From the NCBI GenBank assembly GCA_037954665.1, contig JBBMOL010000016.1, positions 3,782,001 through 3,846,000 on the forward strand: a DNA stretch of 64,000 bases. Reading direction: 5' to 3'. A program made the position numbers and the translations under genes. Under the pieces are notes generated by a model that was not told where the DNA came from, did no database searches, and saw only the letters and a program-made list of their open reading frames with translations. Positions 47,421 through 57,356 of this stretch are shown here, piece after piece; positions within the stretch are counted from its first letter, which is position 1; each line of letters opens with the position of its first letter. The stretch comes from Laguncularia racemosa. Lineage: Eukaryota; Streptophyta; Magnoliopsida; Myrtales; Combretaceae.

Positions 47421-48925
47421 GCTAAAAAAAAGAATAACTCCTTTCAAATAAAAAAGCCTTTTGAAATGTTCGAGAATCCCAATTAACTTCGATAAAGTGA
47501 ACGTCAATTAATTTTGACTTTGTTTTTTTTTTTATTATTATTATTAGTCAAATAAACTTTAAACTTAGATATAAAGATTGATTATTCTAACTAACAAATA
47601 GATCATTCAAATGCGGTTATTGGTTCAAATGCGAGGTTACGTGGGTGTTACGTGTGAACGTACTACACGTGGCTTAACGAGAAAGTAACATGTATAAAGA
47701 TGATTATGGAGGTAATTGAGATAGCAAGGAGGGGAAGACGGTCTCAGACATGACTCTAGTTTACAGTGATAGGTGTATATTTTGTGAGTAGACATGGGAA
47801 TGTGGTAATTCTAGTCTTCTAAGGAAAATTTAATAAAGTAACAATACTTTTTTCATGAAGTTCCCCTTTTGAATGAGGAGGCATGAGATATTTATAGTAT
47901 TTGGTTATGAATCTTATTCGTTGAATGGTGATGGCAATCGACGATTCTTAACAAATGAGACCCCATATGGGTTTTATATGGGTCTAGGCTCATTAAAGGT
48001 CTTTAATATGTGTATGTATAAGTGTGTGTGAGCCTTATTCGAGAAAGGTTAAATCAGGTGGGCCGATCCAATGAATCCTACTCTAAGCCTACTATGCCAA
48101 GTCTCCCTTGATTATCCTAAAACATTGACGTCACTCTCTGGATCCTGTTACCTCTACCCAAATAGTCAAGTCCGCTATAGGAATAGACCTTAAACCCATA
48201 AATTAGATTTAACCATTTACATTTTGCCTCCTAACCAAAGTCTTTCAAGGGAAATCAAAGTGATTTTGGCATTAGATAAGCCTTCGCAATGGTCAAGGAA
48301 TTACTCTGTGCGTGTACGCTTGTGGAATAGCTGCACCGCTGCCGTATACATGTTTGCACGATTTGTATTGCAGTACCATTTAATTACGCTTGTCAGTTTT
48401 AATCAATTGAAGATAGATGTTACCTCTGAAACATCAAGTGGCGTCTACAGTACAAGTTCGATAACTTCTTGTTTCTTAATCATTTTCCTTTTACAAGAAA
48501 GATTTTCCATGCTATCAATGGGATATCTGCCTTCATAAGGGTTTTGGAGAATTATTTCGGGGTACACTAAGGTAACTTAAAGGTGTAGGGGCAACGCCCT
48601 CACGATATGATATAGTTTTTTTTTTTTTTTGAAAGATTCTAAATAATATAATATAATTGGACATGCTATGTGCAGCCCCGCTTCCTCCACCCAACCCACC
48701 CCACCCCCCCCCCCCCCCCCACATAAAAGAGTACCCTTCCAGAACAAAGCATAACCCAATAGCCTATTTGGAAAGACATACAAATATTATAGCAATGCCG
48801 TGGGTTTAAATCTCAATGTGCACATCCTACCCTCACATCCTTCTTCTCTCTTTATACCTTAATGTCCTAAGTTTGAATCCAGGCAACACGCACGTTTTTT
48901 TTTTTTTTACATCAGAACATGGGTC
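47421..48925. other. 3' flank of the neprosin gene; no gene recognised
   Basis: Open frames at 48224-48538 and 48533-48783 lack motifs. The latter is Gly-rich only because it crosses a poly-C tract at 48702-48720 on the opposite strand. Poly-T at 48617-48631 and the poly-C run are simple repeats. Confidence 0.4.
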
Positions 48926-49312
48926 TAACATCCAGTACATGCATTATATTATTCACACCAACTACATGCTTCCCTCTCTCCTCCTCTTTTTTTTTTTTTT
49001 TTTATTTCACTCCTTCACACAGGCACTCCATCTTTTGTTGAAATTATCTTTTTCTGCTATCCAGTATATGCATTCCGTTATTCACAATAGCTACATGCTT
49101 CCCTCTCTCCTCCTCTCTTTTTTTTTTTTTATTTCACTCCTTCACACAAGCACTCCATCTTTTGTTGAATTTTTTTTTTTTTTTGGCTATTAGTACATGC
49201 ATTATGTTATTCACACTAGCTACATGCTTCCCTCTCTCCTCTCTTTTTTCTTTTTTTTTTTAATTTCACTACTTCATGTAGGCACTCCATCTTTTGTTGA
49301 AATTATCCCATC
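48926..49312 (+). repeat. About 129 bp tandem repeat, three copies
   Basis: Units begin near 48931, 49061 and 49191. Each contains TACATGCATT or TATATGCATT, then TTATTCACA, CTACATGCTTCCCTCTCTCC, a poly-T block of variable length, TTTCACT.CTTCA and CACTCCATCTTTTGTTGAA. Units differ mostly in the poly-T length. The open frame seen across it is a by-product. Confidence 0.9.
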
Positions 49313-50289
49313 TTTTCTTGAAGTTTTTTTGCTGTATTTGTTTCTCTCTTTTCTTTTTTCTTAATCAACTTAGCTTCCCATAGTAATGTTTAATGACTAT
49401 GATTGTTGCATCAGTTTATGTCTCTTGCATTTGTTCTTTATTGCAGGACATTCTAGTTCAATAGCAACAATAGAATGACCATGATAATTACATCGGACCT
49501 TGTGACATAAATCTGTTCTCCATCATGGGACATTCTTATTGCTAGAGGGCTTTTGTTGGTTAACGTCTAGTAGACAATTTTTGATAAGTTAAAAATAAGG
49601 TTTCTCTCTCTCTTTTTTTTTTTACTCTGTATTTTTGCTTTAGCTCCATCTAGTTTTGTAATTTTTGTTCCAGTTGCTATTGATCTGCATCATTAGTTTC
49701 TCTCCTTTTTTTTTAATTATTATCCCTGATTGGTGGTGGCATTATGTTTTGTGTTAGCTTCTAAAGCATTTAACACCATAGTTGGAGTCTTAAAATATTA
49801 TATTAGTGTGGAGTTGTATCAAAGCAAAACAATAGTTCGCAATGATCTAATGATGATTATGAAATATAGGAGAGATGATTCTAAAGGAGTAATTTTTTTT
49901 TTTTATCGTAGTTTGCAATTCATGAGCTATGACCAAGATAAGCTTCTCTCCACTCACGAAAACTTTCATGGTCCGTGGACTGTAACTCCAATATCATTGC
50001 TTATTTTCATAATTATGTATACTTTTCATCCGAACTGTATCTAAAAAATAAGATTAACTCCTAGATTACTACAAACATGACTAAACGAGCAAATCGAGTA
50101 GGATGAAAAGAAAACACTTAGTTATCGCTTGGGGTGTCACTAGTGATTCTAATTTAAACTAAACGACTCCAAAACACCTATCTCGCACTCTGCTTCTTTA
50201 GTCCTTAATCCGCTATGGTTTGACTACAAAGTTTTCTTGAGCTTTAGAGATTAGATAGCTAGTTCAATAGTTCTTGCATTTCCAGTTGT
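49313..50289. other. No recognisable gene
   Basis: Poly-T rich. A 104-residue open frame at 49730-50044 begins MVVALCFVLASKAFNTIVG and shows no family motif I recognise. Confidence 0.35.
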
Positions 50290-50870
50290 TATAGCTTTTG
50301 TCCGAGCTCTGTGATTCAAGACAAAGAATATAGGCTAGAGTTGCTTTCCCGAGTGAAAAGGGTATAGTAGAATCTCCGAACGAACACTACGAATCTGTAT
50401 GCTCGTGCTTTCCGGGAAGGCAGGTCCGGTCAGTCCTTGCATCTCGCCTGATCGTCTGCTGAGTGAATAGCAGCCAGTGCTAGTTCCATACCAGCTAGTG
50501 GTAGTTCTGTTACATCTCGGCCAGCTACCTTCGATGCAGGGGAAAGGTATCGAGTTTCAGTCCTTCTTTCTGCCATCCCCGCTGTTTTAGTTGCAGTTTC
50601 CTTTCGCCCAGTTACAATTGGAGTTTCTTTCGATGGCGATTCCTCTCGAGATTTCTTTTCAAAAAAAAAAGTTCATCGATTATTTGTACACTAGTCTCGT
50701 AAGTGCTAGTATACGAGTCTTTAGAGACTACGAAGAGCTTCGCGTTAGAGAAGAGATTGATGGTAACCTACTTAGCCATCAACTAGTCTAAGATCCTTAT
50801 ACCCATCTTCTCTGAAGGCTATGTTTCCAGCATCCGGTGCCTTCAGGAATTGGCTTATATGGTGGAATGC
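50290..50870. other. GC-richer foreign-looking segment, possibly mitochondrial in origin
   Basis: Base composition is clearly less AT-rich than the surrounding sequence (for example CTTTCCGGGAAGGCAGGTCC near 50410 and CTAGTGGTAGTTCTGTTACA near 50490). It has the texture of plant mitochondrial DNA. A plus frame ends YEELRVREEIDGNLLSHQLV at 50791, which I cannot assign. It abuts the left LTR of the following copia element. Confidence 0.3.
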
Positions 50871-50877
50871 AACAAAA

Positions 50878-51131
50878 TGATAGAGATCACCAGCAACAAC
50901 CAACAGATGCCTAGCAACAAGATCACCACAATCATCATCAGCGGCAACTGATAGAGATCCATGGTAACTGATAGAGATCAGCAACAGTACCAACAACAAC
51001 AAACAGCAGCAAACAACAGATGCACAACAACAAGATAACGATCAACAATAGCAAGATAATGATCAACAATATCAACAAAATCATGACAACAACAATCTGG
51101 ATCACCCCAAATCACCAACAAGATTACTACA
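50878..51131 (+). repeat. Left (5') LTR of the old copia element
   Basis: It starts TGATAGAGATCACCAGCAAC and ends ATTACTACA. The inside is rich in CAACAA and GATCAACAA repeats. A weak match to the initiator-tRNA primer site (TGGAAGATAGC) begins at 51136. Confidence 0.8.
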
Positions 51132-51149
51132 ATAGTGGAAGATAGCATC

Positions 51150-54100
51150 ACACCAAACCCAACCTACCACACCTGGTGACGCCAAGACAAGCTGCTATTC
51201 GAAGCACTTGTTGGCACACTATTCTCCAATATAGTTCCCCTAGTTACACACGTAGACACCTCTCTCTAGGCCTGGCAGATCCTTGCCAATACCTATGCCA
51301 AACCCACCCGTGGCCACATCAAATAACTGAAAGACAATCTGAAACACATCACCAAAGGCTCCACCTCCATCACTGACTACATGCAATCCATCAAAATCCG
51401 TGCCGATGAACTTGCAGCACTTGGAAAACCCCTTGATCATGAAGATCTTATTGAAAAAATCCTTGATGGCCTAGATGAATCCTATCAACCTGTCATTGAT
51501 TCCGTTAACAGTCGTGACAATCCCATTTCCTTCGATGAGCTACATGAGAAACTCATCAACAAAGAGCTCTCCCTCCATCACATCTCCCTCCCTGTCTCCA
51601 CCCTTCCTACCTCGGCTCATACCTCTCAAGTCCGCTCCAACCGCTGGCCTCCTCACCATCATCTGAATCGACCATTCCCCAACTCTCCTTCCCTTGCTCC
51701 TCCAACCACACTACCTGCTCGCTCGTTCCCTAACACCACCTCTCGCTCACCTCGGCCCTTCCTTAGCCGATGCCAATGGTATCGCCAACAGGGGCATGTC
51801 GTCGCACGTTGCCCTCTATTTCGTCAACAACATCCTCACGCGTGACCCCCTTCTCCATTCATTCAATCCACTCTTTCCCCTCACCCTCTTCCTTGGCAAA
51901 CACAAGCCAACACTACAGTCTCCACTCCTGCCCCTCCCTCCTGGTTGCTGGACAGTAGTGCCACTCACCATGTTACCACCAATCTCAACAATCTTGCTCT
52001 CCACAACCCCTATGACGGCACAGAGGAAATCCTTATCGGTGATGGCTCGAGGCTCCCCATCACACACACCGGTTCCACCTCTCTGCCCACCTCCTCTCAC
52101 TCCTTTAACTTAACTAATGTTCTATGTGTTCCCTCCATGCATCGCAATCTTATATCTGTTTCTCAGTTCTGCAAATCTAACGACACCTTAATCGAATTCT
52201 TACCTTCTTTGTTTCATATGAAGGATCTCCGAACAAGAACAATTCTCCTTTGAGGACGTACTAAGGATGGCATCTACATCTGGCCTCCCACCACACCACC
52301 ACTTCTTGCTTTCTCTAGCACTGTCACATCTCTTCCTATCTGGCACTATCAACTCAGGCATCCCTCCCTACCAGTCCTCAAGCATCTCCTCCACTCCAAC
52401 AACTTAGAAGCACCTAGCTTAGCACATTCTACATTTACTTGTACTTCTTGCCATTGCAATAAAAGTCATAAGCTACCTTTTGCTACTTCTTCTTTAACTT
52501 CTTCCTCTCCTCTCGAACTGATCTTCACTGATGTATGGACATCTCCCATTACATCTATAAATAACTACAAATACTATGTTATCTTTGTCGACCACTACAC
52601 CAAATACATATGGCTCTTTCCACTTAAACTCAAATCCGATGTTCTACATATCTTCATACGCTTCAAAACACTTGTAGAACATCATCTCAATCGCGCCATT
52701 AAAACACTTTACTCGAACAATGGGGGCAAATATTAGGTCCCTCGAACTATCTTGCCACTCAGGGCATCTCTCACCTTACAACCCCTCCTCACATGCCTGA
52801 GCACAACGGCTACTCAGAACGTCGTCATCGTCATATTGTTGAAACCGGCCTTACTCTCCTCTCGCATGCGTCAATGCCACCAATCTACTAGACCTATGCA
52901 TTTCTCACTGTCGTCTACCTCATCAACCGCCTTCCCACTCCAACACTTCACAACCTGTCTCCATTTTCCAAACTCTTTGGCACCACACCTCATTATACTA
53001 AGCTTCAGAGCTTTGGTTGTTTGTGCTATCCTTGGCTACGACCATACACTAAGCACAAACTTGAACCTCGCTCATTGTCGTGTGTGTTAGTTGGCTACTT
53101 ATCTACTCAAAGTGCTTACCTCTGCCTCCACACACCCTCTAGTCACATCTATGTCTCTCGCCATGTTCGCTTTGTTGAGTTTATCTTCCCCTTTAGCCAA
53201 TCCCCAACTGTCACCAACAACTCCGTGACACCTAGGGAGTCGTGCTCCCTCCATCTTCCCCTCCTTACGCCATCCTCCCAACACCCGCTCTACCCTACCT
53301 CTACTTCATCCTCCCTACCTTAACCCTCTGTTGTCCGACCTAATCCCACCCCCACTACTTCCAACTTCCTTCCCTACCCCCCCCCACGTACCATCATAAC
53401 TCGCTCCAAACATAACATCCACAAACCCATCCAAAAACTCAACCTCCTTGCAGCTGTTCCACCTACACTTCATGAACCCCGAACCGTCACTCCGGCCCTT
53501 AAGGATTCCAATTGGAGGGCTGCCATGTCCAATGAGTTCAATGCTCTCATTCGTAATGGCACATGGGAACTCATGGCCCCACAACCTCATCACAATATCA
53601 TCGGCTACAAGTGGATTTTTTGTATTAAAATTCTTCCTAACGGCTCTCTTGACAGGTACAAAGCTTGATTAGTTGCTAAAAGGTTCCATCAACGCCCTAG
53701 TGTAGACTATACTGAAACTTTCAATCTTGTCATCAAGCCAATCACCATCTGGCTCATTCTCAGCTTAGCAGTAAGCAATGGCTGGCCACTCTATCAACTT
53801 GATGTCAACAATGCCTTTCTCCAAGGAACTCTCCAAGAAGAAGTATACATGGCTCAACCTCCTGGCTTCATTGATCCTGATCATCCTCATCACATGTGCA
53901 AACTTCGTAAAGCCATCTATGGTCTTAAACAAGCTCCTCGCGCTTGGTATCATGAACTTCGTCAACACTTGCTCCAATCTGGCTTTCGCAACTCCATGGC
54001 AGATTCATCTTTATTCATCCTCAGGTCCCACAACAATACTATTTACCTTTTTGTTTATGTTGATGATATCATCATTACAAGCAACGATACCTCCACTGTC

Positions 54101-55010
54101 ACTAAGTGCATTCACTCCCTTGCCAGTCGTTTCTCCATCAAAGACATGGGTTTCCTCCACTACTTTCTTAGCGTTGAAGTCCTTCCGAGTACAGCTGGTC
54201 TATTTCTCAATCAACGAAAATATGTTCAAGATCTTCTTCATCGGACAAATATGACTGATGTTAAACCGATCAACACACCACTTGCGGTCTCGCCTTCTTT
54301 AGTTCTCCATGATGGCTCACCCCTCACTGATCCTCAGGAGTTCTGTCACGTGGTTGGCAACCTCCAATACCTCTCTCTCACTCGCCCAGACATAGCCTAC
54401 ACTATCAACAAACTTTCCCAATTCATGCATCAGCCCACTACAACATACTGGCAAGCAGTAAAATGTCTCATTCGATATCTTCGCGGCACATCAACACATG
54501 GAATCACCCTTCGCAAATCGTTTGTTTTGAATCTTCATGCATTCTCTAATGCTGACTAAGCTGGCGACAAAGATGATTATACATCTACCAGTGCCTACAT
54601 TATCTACCTCGGTCGAAATCCCATCTCATGGAGTTCCAAGAAACTACGCACCGTTGCACGTTCCTCCACTAAAGCTGAATATTGGGCAGTTGCATCTACT
54701 GCAGCTGAGCTACAATGGATTTGCTCCTTACTACAAGAACTCTACCTACCCACTAATCAACCTCCGGTAATCTATTGTGACAATGTTGGGGCAATGAATT
54801 TATGCTCCAATCCTGTCTTTCACATACGAATGAAACATGTAGCACTTGATTACCACTTCATCCATGAACAAGTTCAACATGGTCTACTTCAAGTGTCTCA
54901 CATATCGTCCTCCAATCAACTCGTAGACGCTCTCACTAAACCACTTCCCCGCTCTCATTTTCAACTCCTAATCAACAAGATTGTACTAACTATACCACTG
55001 TCCATCTTGT
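51150..55010 (+). pseudogene. Copia gag-pol polyprotein, broken
   Basis: Domains appear in copia order. Gag of the UBN2 type (about 51165-51590) has DKLLFEALVGTLFSNIVPL, DYMQSIKIRADELAAL and DNPISFDELHEKLINKELSL. A damaged zinc knuckle (RCQWYRQQGHVVARC) lies near 51765; its second cysteine is tyrosine. The protease has LDSSATHHVT near 51948. The integrase has IFTDVWTSPI near 52525 and a YSNNGG site near 52715, where the usual Asp is Asn. The reverse transcriptase (about 53500-54200) has YQLDVNNAFLQG, KAIYGLKQAPRAWYHEL and VYVDDIIIT. The RNase H has SSTKAEYWAVA and VIYCDNVGAM near 54665-54790. Multiple stops and frameshifts are present; the longest open piece is 236 residues (53849-54559). Confidence 0.9.
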
Positions 55011-55017
55011 GGGGGCA

Positions 55018-55261
55018 TGATAGAGATCACCAGCAACAACCAACAGATGCCTAGCAACAACATCACCACAATCATCATCAGTGGCAACTGATAGAGATCC
55101 ACGGCAACTGATAGAGATTAATAGCAGCACCAACAACAACAAACAACAGATGCACAGCAACAAGATAACGATCAACAACAGCAAGATAACGATCAACAAT
55201 AGCAACAAAATCATGATAACAACAATCCGAATCACCCCAAATCACCAACAAGATTACTACA
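55018..55261 (+). repeat. Right (3') LTR of the old copia element
   Basis: A 244-base copy of the left LTR. Compared with 50878-51131 it lacks a CAACAAACAGCAG-type stretch and carries scattered substitutions. Confidence 0.8.
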
Positions 55262-55403
55262 ATAGATTTGTATCTTAATATCAAGCAATGTGATAAATAC
55301 AAATAACAAAAGGAAATATGAAAACGTATCTTTATATACAACAACGAAACAATCAATTGAAAGTGTGATTTTCCCTTTACAATTAACATTGTAAAAGAGG
55401 TCG

Positions 55404-55560
55404 ATCCTTCCCATTTTCTATGATGTTGCGCCCGATCGGGTTCAAAAAAAATCTGGGAGTTATGAGGAGGCGTTTAAGCAACATGTGAAGCTCTATGATG
55501 CTACGATAGTTGACGTATGGAGAGCAGCTCTTAGAGAGGTTGGAGTAGCGAGCGATAAGG
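55404..55560 (+). pseudogene. Fragment of a TIR domain (TNL-type resistance gene)
   Basis: The frame starting at 55404 reads ILPIFYDVAPDRVQKKSGSY, EEAFKQHVKLYDA and VDVWRAALREVG. This matches the second half of plant TIR domains (LPIFYDVDPS.VR...G.Y.EAF...W..AL.EV). The first half, the NB-ARC and LRR parts are absent. The reading stays open into the next fragment but the homology ends. In intact receptors the TIR domain is an immune signalling NADase. This piece cannot act alone. Confidence 0.75.
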
Positions 55561-55740
55561 ATGTTGCAGTCGGGATTCATACTGGCATTGGTGTCTGGCA
55601 TAGTAGCTCTTCTCATCTACATCAACGGCGTTTCCACTCTCCACTCCACCTATCGCTTTTATGATGAAGATTTGGAAGCTTTGAGATCTTACACTCCCCT
55701 CACCCAACCCCCCCACCCCCTTTTTTTTTTTTTTTGCAAA
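55561..55740 (+). pseudogene. Fragment with one membrane segment, gene not recognised
   Basis: A frame from 55561 reads MLQSGFILALVSGIVALLIY followed by INGVSTLHSTYRFYDEDLEAL. This is a clear transmembrane helix and a short polar stretch, resembling the N-terminus of a type II membrane protein. It is out of frame with the preceding TIR piece and ends at a C-rich/poly-T tract (55705-55735). I cannot name the source gene. Confidence 0.45.
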
Positions 55741-56447
55741 TGTGTGTCCGTGATACGATTGGAGCTTCTAGAATCGCATCGGAGAAATTGTTAGGAAGGG
55801 TTGGAGCTGCCTCAACAGATCCCCTTTACTTCATGTTCAATCATCAAGAGACATGCTGGAAGGACTTCTAAAGTGCTTTTGCGCCTTAGAAGGTCAGCTG
55901 TTGAGCATAAAAAAAATGTAAAAGGACTGAACTGTGATTCTTTTTCAGATCAACCATGTAGGAGGAATTAAAGATGTTAACGATCAAATAGAGAATGCAG
56001 GATCAACTTCTTGGGTATACTACAAGACCAGACTAGTGCTTTTGATATGTGCAACAACTACCCGCATATGTTCTGGCAACAGGCTGCGGTGATGGTACCT
56101 TGAAATTGTAGAGAAGTGAGCGAGCTGAAGTATCCTCTAATCCTATAACATGGGAGCTTATTGGTTTGCTCTCTACAAAGCAAGGTCCTATAGCTAAAAT
56201 ATCTATGGCTGATTGTGGACAGAAGATTGCAACTATCTGCACATCAGGAGATAATAATGCTGAATCCACCCTTCAGACGTGGGAGACTGTTAATGTTGTA
56301 GGAACAGGATGCTTTCTTCTAGAAGACATAATATCTCTCAAGGGAGAGGTTGTTGCAATAAAATGGCTGTCTTCGGGCAATGGCCAATAATTACTTGGAG
56401 TTTGCATTAAAGATAAACTTCATGTTTATGCTCAATCTAATGATCTT
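55741..56447 (+). pseudogene. WD40/RAVE-like host gene fragment
   Basis: After 56150 the plus strand reads LLSTKQGPIAKISMADCGQK, IATICTSGDNNAESTLQTWE, VNVVGTGCFLLEDIISLKG and VVAIKWLSSGNGQ, a stop, then LGVCIKDKLHVYAQ. This resembles the region of plant WD40 proteins related to DMXL/Rav1 (RAVE complex, V-ATPase assembly). The stretch 55741-55866 gives SEKLLGRVGAASTDPLYFMF, for which I have no family. A typical acceptor (TTCTTTTTCAG) ends at 55949. The family call is from memory of motifs. Confidence 0.45.
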
Positions 56448-56905
56448 TTGAGTGGATTGTTGATTCACTTGTATGCTATTAAGCATGGGTTGGAATTTGA
56501 TTTGTTTATCAGCAATGCATTGATTAATATGTATGCTAAATTCAGTATCTTGGCTAGTGCAAAAAGAATTTTCAATAAGATGGTTGTAAGAGATATGGTG
56601 TCATGGAACTCCATCATTGCTGCTTATGGGCAAAATAATAATCCAGTTACTGCCTTTGAGTATTTTTATAAAAATGCAATTAGCTGGAGCGTCTCCTAAC
56701 TTACTGACACTAGTGAGTTTAGCTTCAACCAATTGCACAAATAAGTGACACTAAAACTTGCAAGTCTATTCGTAGTTTCACCATGCAGAGTTATTGGCTC
56801 TTGGAGGATGTTGCCATTGGAAATGCAGTTGTAGACATGTATGCAAAGACGGGATCCGTTGATATCGCCCGTAAAGCCTTTCATAATGGCAATGGTAATC
56901 CATTA
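56448..56905 (+). pseudogene. PPR protein pseudogene, upstream part
   Basis: Readable pentatricopeptide units are LFISNALINMYAKFSILASA, KRIFNKMVVRDMVSWNSIIA and AYGQNNNPVTAFEYFYK. A frame change follows, then AIGNAVVDMYAKTGSVDIAR. The SNALI.MYAK, VSWN.IIA.Y and GNAVVDMYAK motifs are those of PLS-class plant PPR proteins, organellar RNA-binding factors. The wording is close to the EMB2758-like subfamily as I remember it. It joins the WD40/RAVE-like fragment without a gap and continues at 62513 beyond the copia element. Confidence 0.8.
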
Positions 56906-57110
56906 TAGTCATATCAAATTCAGACAGTATTTTGGAGATTGGACTTTGGATATTTCCCTCTCGGAAGTTAAACACCATGAAAGAAGCATCATGCAGCTGA
57001 CTGGCTTAGGGTTTTCTCTTGTTCATGCTCACTTTCATATTTCAATTGTGAAAGTTGTTTGTTTTTAGTCGATCGTTGGTTTTGTTTACGTTTGGATAAG
57101 TTTTATTACA
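56906..57110. other. Non-PPR sequence before the young copia element
   Basis: The PPR homology ends around 56885-56905 and the LTR starts at 57111. The intervening 200 bases are not recognised. Confidence 0.4.
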
Positions 57111-57343
57111 TGAAAATAGAGATGAGAGAATTTCAATGAATATATCTTATTCATATATCTTGAGATTACAACAGGAGAGCAATATATAACAAGAAGAGCA
57201 ATGGGAAACCTACACTAAAAAAGGTAACAGATCACCAATTCCTTGCTACAAATCAGGAACGTAATTGGTTCCAAAAATAGGAAGAACAAAAATAGGAAGA
57301 AAATATTTACAATGGTAAAGAATATGTAAAGAATATTTCTACA
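57111..57343 (-). repeat. 3' LTR of the young copia element
   Basis: On the minus strand it starts TGTAGAAATATTCTTTACAT and ends CTATTTTCA. It is 233 bases, the same length as its partner at 61679-61911. Confidence 0.95.
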
Positions 57344-57356
57344 CACCCCCTCAAGT
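57344..57356 (-). other. Polypurine tract
   Basis: On the minus strand TTGAGGGGGTG lies directly before the 3' LTR, at the place where plus-strand DNA synthesis is primed. The pol stop codon (57351-57353) lies within it. Confidence 0.85.

Larger units (their letters stand above)
50878..55261 (+). mobile_element. Old Ty1/copia retrotransposon with both LTRs
   Basis: It has a left LTR (50878-51131), internal gag-pol remnants on the plus strand, a purine-rich tract TTGTGGGGGCA just before 55018, and a right LTR (55018-55261). The LTRs differ by several substitutions and small indels, so the insertion is old. No clean 5 bp target duplication is seen: CAAAA lies on the left and ATAGA on the right. 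The base following both LTR copies begins ATAG, which leaves the exact end uncertain. Confidence 0.85.

Noticed and set aside
48533..48783. Gly-rich minus-strand frames
   Set aside because: They are created by a poly-C tract and show no family similarity.
48816..49193. 125-residue plus frame with Phe runs
   Set aside because: It is the translation of poly-T blocks in the 129 bp tandem repeat.
50878..51131. CAACAA/GATCAACAA repeats considered as a short-repeat array or CRISPR-like structure
   Set aside because: The units are irregular and the whole block recurs at 55018-55261 as an LTR, which explains it fully.
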